Assembly (NCBI GenBank): GCA_050178135.1
Contig: JBFXGJ010000031.1
Span: 1 to 24,409 of the forward strand
Reading direction: 5' to 3'
DNA length: 24,409 bases
DNA from: UBA288 sp050178135
Lineage (GTDB): Archaea; Halobacteriota; Methanomicrobia; Methanomicrobiales; Methanospirillaceae
The notes beneath the pieces are model-generated. The model was not told the DNA's origin. It saw only the letters and a program-made list of their open reading frames with translations, and made no database searches. The translations under genes were made by a program, and so were the position numbers. This document shows positions 8,103 to 14,524 of the stretch, one piece after another (positions within the stretch are counted from its first letter, which is position 1; the number at the start of each line of letters is the position of its first letter).

Positions 8103-8725
8103 GGCGACGCGAAGACGGTGGCCGCGCACTCGGGCGAGAGCCCGATCTCGCAGCCCTTCACCTCGATCACGATCGCACGGTTCGAGAGCCGGCGGCGGAC
8201 GACGACCGTCTCCCCGGGAACGACCCCCATGTCCATCAGCCGCCGGTACCGGCCGCAGCGGCGGACTGCCGTGATGCAGACCCGGTCACCCTCGCCGTAA
8301 TCGAGCAGCGGCGTGCCGTCTGCCTCCGTACCTCTCCACCCTCCCTCGCAGGGCCGCTCGCGTCGGGCCGGGCAGCGGATGTGGTCGGCCAGGCGGGCGA
8401 TCGCCTCGTCCGAGACCCCGTGCTCGAGGGTGCAGGCCTCGCGGTCGGCCGCGTCGCGGGCCATGCCGAGTTGCTCGAAGAAGCAGGCGAGTGTCCGGTG
8501 ACGCCGGGCGATCTGCCGGGCGATCCGGTGCCCCTCGTGGGTCAGGCGGGGACGCCCCGCTCCATCCCTGGCGAGACGGCCACTGGCCATGGCCGCCTCC
8601 TCTATCGCGGCGAGGTCCGCCGGCTCGATGCCCAGGCGGCAGGCGAGGTCCGCCGACTCGAGGTCCGGGGACTCCAGGATCGCCTCCAGCAGGTCCTCCT
8701 CGCGTTCGGTGGCCATCCTGGTCAT
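8093..8725 (-). CDS. DtxR/MntR-type metalloregulator fused to a FeoA domain
   Basis: Predicted metal-dependent DNA-binding regulator of 210 residues. The N-terminal winged helix-turn-helix covers about residues 5-70, and the dimerisation/metal domain about 70-118 (RRHRTLACFF, then EACTLEHGVSDEAI). A C-terminal SH3-like FeoA domain spans about 141-206 (YRRLMDMGVVPGETV is the FeoA core). Candidate metal ligands in DtxR-family positions are D11, E14, H76, C98, E101 and H102. D11/E14 resembles MntR and C98 resembles DtxR/IdeR; the DtxR ancillary-site positions E83 and H98 are Ala and Asp here. Two extra cysteines (C118, C126) flank the linker. I chose ATG 8725 because GTGATC, complementary to the archaeal 16S tail, lies directly before it; a GTG at 8749 and an ATG at 8716 are alternatives. 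It overlaps feoB by 10 bases, so it may sense iron and control its own operon while supplying the FeoA function. Confidence 0.85.
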   Translation of the reverse strand: MTRMATEREEDLLEAILESPDLESADLACRLGIEPADLAAIEEAAMASGRLARDGAGRPRLTHEGHRIARQIARRHRTLACFFEQLGMARDAADREACTLEHGVSDEAIARLADHIRCPARRERPCEGGWRGTEADGTPLLDYGEGDRVCITAVRRCGRYRRLMDMGVVPGETVVVRRRLSNRAIVIEVKGCEIGLSPECAATVFASPCP

Positions 8726-8823
8726 GATCACACTCTTTTGCGCCAGCACGGTTATGGGTTGCGGATGCCGTTCGCGAAGACTGATATGGTGTCATGACGT
8801 CGTACTCAAAGAGAAGTGATCAC
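8726..8823. promoter_or_regulatory. Divergent intergenic region between the feo operon and polX
   Basis: These 98 bases must hold both promoters. On the plus strand CTGATATGG (8781-8789) is a weak TATA-like element that would start transcription near 8810, giving a short leader with AAGTGATC just before the GTG at 8824. On the minus strand CCATAACC (around 8752-8757 on the plus strand) lies about 27-30 bases before the regulator ATG at 8725, compatible with a nearly leaderless transcript. Short palindromes (GTCATGAC at 8791-8798; TGATCA at 8725-8730) are present, but I cannot claim an iron-box operator. Confidence 0.35.
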
Positions 8824-10512
8824 GTGGACTGCACGAACCGCCAGGTCGCAGAGATGCTCCGCCTGATGGGCCAGCTTCACGAGGTCCGGGGGGACAACCC
8901 GTTCCGTGTCCGGGCGTTCATGGCCGGGGCCGATGCGGTCGAACGCCTCCCCCGCAGGGTGAACGAGCTCGACATCGAGGAGCTCCGGGCCCTTGCGGGG
9001 ATCGGAGACCGCCTCGCGTCGGTGGTCCAGGAGATCTGCGGTACCGGCTCGAGCGAGGAACTGGCCGCGCTCCAGGGCGAGGTGCCGGCCGGCCTTGTCG
9101 AGCTCCTCCGCGTCGAGGGAGTCGGGCCGAAGACGGCCGGTCGGCTCTGGCGGGAGCTCGGTGTCACCTCGGTGGCCGAGCTGAAGGAGGCGGCGGAGCG
9201 GGGTCGAATCCGCCGGTTGAAGGGATTCGGGCCGAAGCGGGAGGCGGAACTATTACGCGGCGTCGAGCGGTTCTCAGGCAAGGAGCGACGCATGACCCGG
9301 GCAGCCGCCGACCTCCTCCTCTCGGGCCTCGCCGAGGTCCTGGCGCCGGGACAGTACGTGGTCGCGGGCTCGTACCGGCGCGGCCGAGCGACGGTCGGTG
9401 ATATCGATCTGGTCAGCTGTGAGCCGCCGGAGGAGCTGAACCCGCGCCTTGCGGCGATCGCGGACGATGTGATCGAGGAGGGCGAGCGCCGGACCTCGAT
9501 CCGGTACCGCGGAGAGCGGGTCGATCTCCGGTTCACGACCCCCGCGGCGCTCGGGCCGATGCTCCTCTACCTGACGGGATCGAAGGCCTTCAACATCAAG
9601 CTCCGGGACCGGGCCCTGCTGGAGGGGCTCCGCATGAACGAGTACGGGATCGCCGGCCGGGACGGCGCCGGCCTCGAGACCTTTCCCGACGAGGCGTCGA
9701 TGCTCGCCGCCCTCGGCCTGCAGTTCATTCCCCCCGAGCTCCGCGAGGACCGCGGCGAGATCGAGGCGGCCGAGCACGGCACCCTTCCCGACCTGGTGAC
9801 GGCCGCCGACCTCCGTGGCGATCTCCACGTCCACTCCAACTGGTCGGACGGCGCCCTCTCCCTCGACGAGCTCGCCGCGGAGGGGACCAGGCGGGGCTAC
9901 GAGTACCTGATCGTCTCGGACCACTCGGAGACGCTCCGGGTCGCCCACGGCCTCTCCGAGCGGGACCTGGCCGAGCAGCGGCACACGATCGAGGTGATCA
10001 ACCGGGACTCTCCCTGCCGGCTGATCGCGGGTGTCGAGGTCGATATCCTGACGGACGGCACCCCTGGCCTCCCAGACCGCGCTCTCGCCGACCTCGAGCT
10101 CGTGATCGCCTCGCTCCACAGCGGACTGCGCCAGGAACAGGACCAGGTAACCCGCCGGGTGATCGCTGCCTGCGAGAACGAGCACGTCGACATCATTGGC
10201 CACCCGACGGGCCGCCTGATCGGACGGCGTGAACCGGCCGCAATCGATCTTGAACGGGTGATCGCGGCCGCTGCCGAGCACGGGACGGCCCTCGAGATCA
10301 ACGCCTCACCGTACCGCCTCGACCTCGACGACGTCGCGGCGCGGGCTGCTCGCGACCGGGGCGTGCTGCTCTCGATCGGGACCGATGCCCACCGCGTCGA
10401 CGAACTGGACCAGCTCCGTCATGGCCTGGCGACCGCCCGGCGGGGTTGGTGTACTCCCGGGGACATGCTCAACACGATGCCGCTCGACCGCCTCCTGGAG
10501 TGGGCGTCGTGA
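8824..10512 (+). CDS. polX: Family X DNA polymerase with C-terminal PHP domain (PolX)
   Basis: Predicted repair polymerase with a PHP nuclease module. From GTG 8824 the protein has 562 residues, usual for bacterial/archaeal PolX. It shows an N-terminal helical DNA-binding domain (VRGDNPFRVRAF), helix-hairpin-helix motifs (GIGDRLASV; VGPKTAGRL; GFGPKREAELL), and the nucleotidyltransferase signature GSYRRGRATVGDIDL with catalytic D193 and D195 plus D234 (VDLRF). The PHP domain begins at about 330 with DLHVHSNWSDG (H335, H337), SDHSE (366-370), GVEVDI (E405), LHSG (H432), GHPTG (H460) and GTDAHR (D521, H523), so all metal ligands appear present. The longest frame starts at ATG 8794, but the TATA-like element at 8781 and the AAGTGATC site favour 8824, where family homology begins. 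Its stop overlaps the next gene's GTG (GTGA). Confidence 0.93.
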   Translation: MDCTNRQVAEMLRLMGQLHEVRGDNPFRVRAFMAGADAVERLPRRVNELDIEELRALAGIGDRLASVVQEICGTGSSEELAALQGEVPAGLVELLRVEGVGPKTAGRLWRELGVTSVAELKEAAERGRIRRLKGFGPKREAELLRGVERFSGKERRMTRAAADLLLSGLAEVLAPGQYVVAGSYRRGRATVGDIDLVSCEPPEELNPRLAAIADDVIEEGERRTSIRYRGERVDLRFTTPAALGPMLLYLTGSKAFNIKLRDRALLEGLRMNEYGIAGRDGAGLETFPDEASMLAALGLQFIPPELREDRGEIEAAEHGTLPDLVTAADLRGDLHVHSNWSDGALSLDELAAEGTRRGYEYLIVSDHSETLRVAHGLSERDLAEQRHTIEVINRDSPCRLIAGVEVDILTDGTPGLPDRALADLELVIASLHSGLRQEQDQVTRRVIAACENEHVDIIGHPTGRLIGRREPAAIDLERVIAAAAEHGTALEINASPYRLDLDDVAARAARDRGVLLSIGTDAHRVDELDQLRHGLATARRGWCTPGDMLNTMPLDRLLEWAS

Positions 10513-11099
10513 TCCGCCGGGTATACGAGCGCCACCTCGCGCGCCAGCTCGTCGAACTGCCGGACCGGATCTGCGTCCTCCTCTCGGACCACGACATGAT
10601 CGAGGCGCCTGGCCGGCTCCGCGAGTGCGTCGAGTGGTGCTCCGAGGTCGGCATCGCGGGAGTGATCTTCCACATCTCCACGGGGGACCCCGCCCTCCTC
10701 GAGCCGCACCTCCCGGCGATACGCGAGATCGCCCGCATGGCCCACCTCACCCTGCACTACGGCGATCAGACCGAGTCCGCTGGCGAGGGGATGGAGGTGA
10801 CGGTTGCGATCGGCAAGAGCGGGCGCGAGGAGATCGCCGACTGCATCCGGCGGATGGCGGAGGACGGTGTGGACCCGTCTGCGGTGGATGAGCACACGAT
10901 CGAGTCGTACCTCACGTTTCCGTACGCCCCCGACCTGGTCATCAAGACCGGTGGCAACCACCTGACCGACTTTCTGATCTGGCAGTCGGTCTACAGCGAA
11001 CTCTTCTTCTCCGACGTGAACTGGTCGCTCTTCCGACGGCTCGACCTGCTCCGGGCCCTGCGCGATTACCAGTCGCGGGTGCGACGGTTCGGAAAATAG
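10509..11099 (+). CDS. Non-catalytic cis-prenyltransferase homologue (NgBR/Nus1-like subunit candidate)
   Basis: Protein of 196 residues from GTG 10509 (GTGA overlap with polX; TGGAG site 10 bases upstream). The fold is that of undecaprenyl diphosphate synthase: PDRICVLLSDHD replaces the usual catalytic x-DGNRR loop, and the C-terminus PDLVIKTGGNHLTDFLIWQ, ELFFSDVNW, RRFGK matches the family closely. The residues needed for catalysis in the E. coli enzyme are altered: the DGNRRWA block is gone, R194 is Lys, E198 is Asn, R200 is deleted and S202 is Thr. In contrast the C-terminal RxG motif (RFG, 193-195) is intact. In eukaryotic heteromeric enzymes the non-catalytic subunit contributes exactly this RxG. 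A catalytic homologue without RxG lies 1.5 kb away. An ATG at 10446 in the same frame lies inside polX and is unlikely to be the start. Function as a partner subunit is inferred. Confidence 0.85.
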   Translation: MIRRVYERHLARQLVELPDRICVLLSDHDMIEAPGRLRECVEWCSEVGIAGVIFHISTGDPALLEPHLPAIREIARMAHLTLHYGDQTESAGEGMEVTVAIGKSGREEIADCIRRMAEDGVDPSAVDEHTIESYLTFPYAPDLVIKTGGNHLTDFLIWQSVYSELFFSDVNWSLFRRLDLLRALRDYQSRVRRFGK

Positions 11100-11115
11100 G
11101 GGTGGGTCCAGGCGA

Positions 11116-12606
11116 CTAGAGCTCGACCGAGAGGGCGACGATGCCGTTCGGGTCCTTTGTGGAGCCCTGTTTCAGTATCGCCCCGTCCCGCTCGACCCGG
11201 ACCTCGAGCAGGTCTGCGGTCCCGCCGAGTTTCTGTATGTTGACCGTGACCATCCGTGCGGGCCCGGTAATCGCCCGGCTCTGGGTGCCCCTGCCCGCCA
11301 CAGGGGTCTCGGTATAGGTCTCGCCCTGCTGGCCGATCGTGCCGGACCAGCCTTCCGCCGATGAGATCACCACCTGGATCCCGGGTGCACTGGAGGGGGT
11401 GGCCGGGACGAGCCCCGGGTCGCTGTTGGGCGTTATCGTCGGTGTCGGGACGCTGGTGGTTTCGCTGGCCGACACGGTGGAGGACGTGGTGGGCCGCTGG
11501 ACGGCGGTCGTCCAGGCGCGGACCGTCGGCACGGCCGCACGGGTCGAGAGCGATGCCACGGTCTGGTTCTCCCCGTCGCCCACAGGACGGGCTGGAGTCG
11601 CGATCGTGTGGATCGGCATGCCGGTGAACTTATTTATCCGGTCGGTCTCATTCCCTGCCGCGCCGCCCCCGGGTGGGAAGAGCGCGAAGACGATCAGGGT
11701 GAGCAGGATGATCCCGGCGATCGCCAGGATCCAGGAGGGCTTGATCGACCTGCCGAGCGCGGCGGGGTCGAAGATCGGCCCCTTTGCCCGGCCCGGGACA
11801 CGTTTCCGGCTCCTGCGGGCCCGGTCGGCCTTCTCCTCGTAGTCGCGGGGCACGATGATCGGCCCCTCCTCGACGAGCGCCTCGCGTGAAGGCGGGGCCG
11901 GACGCTCGGGTGGGACCGGCAGGACGGGGGGGTCGAGCCAGGGGATGATCGGGTCTTCCACGGTCGGTGCAGGAGGGGCCGGGACCGGTTCGGTCGGTTC
12001 TCTCCCAATCGCCCCGGCGTCGGACGTCGCCGGCGTGGGCCACTCGTCGCGTACCCGCCCCCGGTCGGCCGGCCCGGGCTGGCTCTCCCGGACCCAGACC
12101 TCCTTCGGGGGGACCATTCGGCGGAGCGCCGCCTCCGCTCGGGTGCGGGACGTAGAGACCTCCTGTTCCGGGGGGCTGGGGGCCACCTCCACCTCTTCGA
12201 TCGCGAGCTCCTCGAACAGTTCGTCCAGGGGAGCGGGCGGGGCCTCGGCGGCGGCGTCCGGCCAGAGGCCAGGCTCCGTCGCAACGGAGGGCGCCGCCGC
12301 GTCGGGCGCGGGGGCCCGGGAGACCGGCGGCACGATCCCGGGTACCGGGAACGGGACCGCATCGCCGGTCTCGCGGACCCGGCGCTGCCGGAGCTCGGTC
12401 AGAGGGAGCTGGATCCGCTCTCGCGGACGGTTCGGCCAGGCCGATACCGGGCGCCGTGGCCCGGTGTCGGGGCCCGGTGCACTGTCGGGCGGCGTCGCCA
12501 CGGGTGCATCCCGGCTCTCCTCCTCACGGCGGAGCTGGGCCCCGCAGCGGGAACAGAACCGGTCCTCCGGGTCGGCGATCTCCGCGCCGCACTGATGACA
12601 GAACAT
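11116..12606 (-). CDS. Zinc-ribbon protein with one membrane segment and an external C-terminal domain; function unknown
   Basis: Protein of 496 residues that I do not recognise beyond its architecture. It begins with a zinc ribbon (C3-x2-C6 and C18-x2-C21). A roughly 240-residue low-complexity region rich in Pro, Glu, Ala and Arg follows, then a basic patch (RRSRKRVPGRAKG, about 265-276) and one membrane helix at about 291-310. Beyond it is a Ser/Thr/Pro-rich stretch (about 345-407) of the kind that is often glycosylated, and a compact domain of about 90 residues (408-496) with alternating strands and no cysteines. The positive-inside rule places the zinc ribbon in the cytosol and the C-terminal domain outside. 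It is 54 bp downstream of the catalytic cis-prenyltransferase on the same strand and converges on the partner-subunit gene, whose stop is 16 bases away. No catalytic motif is visible. Confidence 0.8.
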   Translation of the reverse strand: MFCHQCGAEIADPEDRFCSRCGAQLRREEESRDAPVATPPDSAPGPDTGPRRPVSAWPNRPRERIQLPLTELRQRRVRETGDAVPFPVPGIVPPVSRAPAPDAAAPSVATEPGLWPDAAAEAPPAPLDELFEELAIEEVEVAPSPPEQEVSTSRTRAEAALRRMVPPKEVWVRESQPGPADRGRVRDEWPTPATSDAGAIGREPTEPVPAPPAPTVEDPIIPWLDPPVLPVPPERPAPPSREALVEEGPIIVPRDYEEKADRARRSRKRVPGRAKGPIFDPAALGRSIKPSWILAIAGIILLTLIVFALFPPGGGAAGNETDRINKFTGMPIHTIATPARPVGDGENQTVASLSTRAAVPTVRAWTTAVQRPTTSSTVSASETTSVPTPTITPNSDPGLVPATPSSAPGIQVVISSAEGWSGTIGQQGETYTETPVAGRGTQSRAITGPARMVTVNIQKLGGTADLLEVRVERDGAILKQGSTKDPNGIVALSVEL

Positions 12607-12660
12607 GTCCGTGTACTACTATTCTACCCCGACCATGTATTAACCGTGCCGAATAGGGAT
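12607..12660 (-). promoter_or_regulatory. Short gap with TATA-like element before the zinc-ribbon gene
   Basis: On the minus strand GGTTAATACAT (12635-12645) stands out in a GC-rich background and is centred about 34 bases before the zinc-ribbon ATG. That would place a start site around 12615 and a leader of only about 9 bases; no purine-rich ribosome binding site is seen, which fits a nearly leaderless message. The gene may therefore have its own promoter besides read-through from the cis-prenyltransferase. Confidence 0.45.
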
Positions 12661-13437
12661 TCAGGTCCCCGGAACCTGTGCAACCCGCTGGCGATAGACC
12701 CGAACAGCCCGGAGGAGGTCGATCTTCCGGAACTGCGGCCAGTAGGGTGCGCAGAAGTACACCGCACACTCGTTCCCGTTCGCCTGCCAGGGCAAAAAGT
12801 TCGAGGTTCGGTACTCGTTACCGGTCCGGATGATCAGGTCGACGGGGGGGAGGTCGTCCCCCTCGGCCAGCCGCTCCTCGACGAGAGCCGGCGTGATCTC
12901 GTTCGCCGAGACACGGCCCGCGCTCACGTCAAGGAGAAGGCGGCGAGCCGCGTTCACGATCTCGTTTCGGCCGCCGTATGCGAGTGCGATGTTGAGATGG
13001 AACCGGGAGTAGCCGGCGGTCCGGGCCTCGGCCTCCCGGATCGCCTCGAGGAGGTCGGGAGGGAGCAGGTTCCGGTCCCCGACCATCCGCACCCGGATGC
13101 CGTAACGGTGCACCCGTTCGTCCGCGACGACCGCCATGAACTTCTCGCGAAAGAGGGCGAAGAGCTCGTCGAGCTCGGCCGGCTCGCGGCGGAAGTTCTC
13201 GGTCGAGAAGGCATAGAGGGTGATGTGCTCCACGCCGAGGTCGCATGCCCACCCGAGCAAGCGCTCGGTCGTGTCCGCCCCGGCCCGGTGACCGACCCCG
13301 GTGTCCGCCCCGAGTTCACGGGCGTACCGCCGGTTGCCGTCCTGGATGATCGCGATGTGCCGTGGGATCGAGGTGCACTGGAACTCGAGGTAGTGCTCGT
13401 AGAGGGGCTCGACCAACCGCCGGAATCGCCCGGTCAC
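12661..13437 (-). CDS. uppS: Archaeal cis-prenyltransferase, catalytic subunit (undecaprenyl diphosphate synthase family, DHDDS-like)
   Basis: Makes long-chain polyprenyl diphosphate by adding isopentenyl diphosphate in cis; the product, as polyprenyl phosphate, carries glycans for surface glycosylation. From GTG 13437 the protein has 258 residues. The catalytic loop is HIAIIQDGNRRYAREL (Asp 33), followed by GHRAGADTTERLL and the YAFSTENFRR motif. The substrate-binding block is RTGNEYRTSNFLPWQ, beginning at Arg 204, with all positions corresponding to E. coli R194, E198, R200 and S202 present. ANGNECAVYFCAPYWP is typical of archaeal/eukaryal members. The protein ends in RVYRQRVAQVPGT and lacks the RxG motif that homodimeric enzymes carry at the C-terminus. 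The start is fixed by a strong ribosome binding site and a GTGA overlap with the radical SAM stop; an in-frame start at 13533 would lie inside that gene. Confidence 0.9.
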   Translation of the reverse strand: MTGRFRRLVEPLYEHYLEFQCTSIPRHIAIIQDGNRRYARELGADTGVGHRAGADTTERLLGWACDLGVEHITLYAFSTENFRREPAELDELFALFREKFMAVVADERVHRYGIRVRMVGDRNLLPPDLLEAIREAEARTAGYSRFHLNIALAYGGRNEIVNAARRLLLDVSAGRVSANEITPALVEERLAEGDDLPPVDLIIRTGNEYRTSNFLPWQANGNECAVYFCAPYWPQFRKIDLLRAVRVYRQRVAQVPGT

Positions 13438-14435
13438 AGGGGCGTCACCTCCACGATCATGCCGCGGTTCGGGTAGCGCTCGATGACCGCCTTCTCCCCC
13501 GCGACGTCGTCCCGGCCCTCGGCGAGCCGCCACCAGGCGAGCTCGAGCCCGTCCTCCTCGACCGCGTACTCGTCCTCTTCCAGCGCGAGGGCGGATACCG
13601 CGTCCCCGATGGCCCCGTCCGGACGGAGCCGGCCGTAGACCACGGTGCCGTCATCGGTGCACTCGTCGAAGGGCCGGGCCGTGTTCCGGGCAATCCGGAC
13701 TAGGCGCTCGCGGAGCTGGACCGAGTCCTTGAACGCGGAGGAGCAGAACCGGACCCGGGGATCGTCCAGCAGGGGCCGACACCATTCCAGGCTCCCGTCG
13801 ATCGCGTTCCCAACCAACCGGGAAAGCGAGAGCCCGCGTTCACGCATCGCGTCTGCATTCGACTCCCCCCACTCGAGCTCGTTGATGTTGAAGAAATCGA
13901 CGAGCGAGAGGAGCGGGGCGAGCCCCTCGATGCCGGGGAGGGCCGGCACCTCGACCCCGATTGCGAACCCGAGTTCACGCGCCTCACGGATCGCCCGCGG
14001 GTAGTCTGTCTCGAGGATCTGGCTCCAGTCCTCATGCGGGGGGTGGAGCCGGAGTTCGTCCACCAGGCCGACGAGCGGCAGGAGCTCGTCCCGGGTCGGG
14101 GCCTGTCCGGTGTAGAGGTGGACCTGGTGGTCCGGGCCGAAGGCCTCCTTGAGGACCCGGCAGAACCGGACCACCCGCCCGGGCTCGAGCAGGGGGTCCC
14201 CGCCGGTCACCCCGGTGCCGAGCGCGGACATCGCCCGGGCCTCGGCGAGGAGGTCCTCGTCCGTCGCGACCCCCCGGTCGTTCGCAAAGACCTGGTCGAC
14301 CCCCTTTCGCTCGGCCGAGAGCGGGCAGTACCAGCAGTCACGGTCGCACCGCCCGGTCACGAAGAGGACCAGCTTGGCGCCCTTGCGGCAGAGCGTGCAC
14401 CCCGGTGCGATATACCGATCCAGCGCGTCCTCCAT
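13434..14435 (-). CDS. Radical SAM protein, COG2108-like (PFL-activating-enzyme related), function unknown
   Basis: Protein of 333 residues from ATG 14435. The 4Fe-4S/SAM site is C30-x3-C34-x2-C37 (TGRCDRDCWYCPLS), preceded by an extra C13-x2-C16 pair (GCTLCRKGAKL) that could bind a second metal or cluster. GTGVTGGDPLLEP is the glycine-rich SAM-contact motif, and ...HPPHEDW and FFNINELEWGE follow along the barrel. The combination GCxLCxxGAKLVLFVTGxC fits COG2108, an archaeal group related to pyruvate-formate-lyase activators with no known substrate. The frame is open back to GTG 14519, but homology begins at MEDALDRYIAPG, and a start at 14519 would leave five bases to the divergent gene. GGAGGG lies immediately before the chosen ATG. 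The stop overlaps the cis-prenyltransferase GTG by four bases, so the two are translationally coupled. Confidence 0.85.
   Translation of the reverse strand: MEDALDRYIAPGCTLCRKGAKLVLFVTGRCDRDCWYCPLSAERKGVDQVFANDRGVATDEDLLAEARAMSALGTGVTGGDPLLEPGRVVRFCRVLKEAFGPDHQVHLYTGQAPTRDELLPLVGLVDELRLHPPHEDWSQILETDYPRAIREARELGFAIGVEVPALPGIEGLAPLLSLVDFFNINELEWGESNADAMRERGLSLSRLVGNAIDGSLEWCRPLLDDPRVRFCSSAFKDSVQLRERLVRIARNTARPFDECTDDGTVVYGRLRPDGAIGDAVSALALEEDEYAVEEDGLELAWWRLAEGRDDVAGEKAVIERYPNRGMIVEVTPL
13445..13452 (-). promoter_or_regulatory. Ribosome binding site that sets the cis-prenyltransferase start
   Basis: The minus strand reads GGAGGTGA, eight bases fully complementary to the archaeal 16S tail, seven bases before the GTG at 13437. 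It lies inside the last codons of the radical SAM gene and supports the short, GTG-initiated form of the cis-prenyltransferase. Confidence 0.75.
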
Positions 14436-14524
14436 CCCTCCGTACGATGGTCGGCCAGGATTATCAGGGTATGTGTCCCGTACCGGCAACGTCATTACCC
14501 CCTGTCCCCAAACCTTCACGCTGC
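14436..14524. promoter_or_regulatory. Divergent promoter region between the radical SAM gene and the pilin/beta-helix gene
   Basis: These 89 bases separate two diverging genes. On the minus strand CTGATAATCC (about 14456-14465) lies some 30 bases before the ATG at 14435, a spacing for a leaderless or nearly leaderless message. On the plus strand CGTCATTACC (about 14490-14499) lies about 30 bases before the ATG at 14525, which also lacks a ribosome binding site. Both elements are weak TATA candidates and are judged by position only. Confidence 0.35.

Noticed and set aside
14436..14519. GTG at 14519 as the radical SAM start.
   Set aside because: The added 28 residues are not family-like and it would leave five bases for two divergent promoters.
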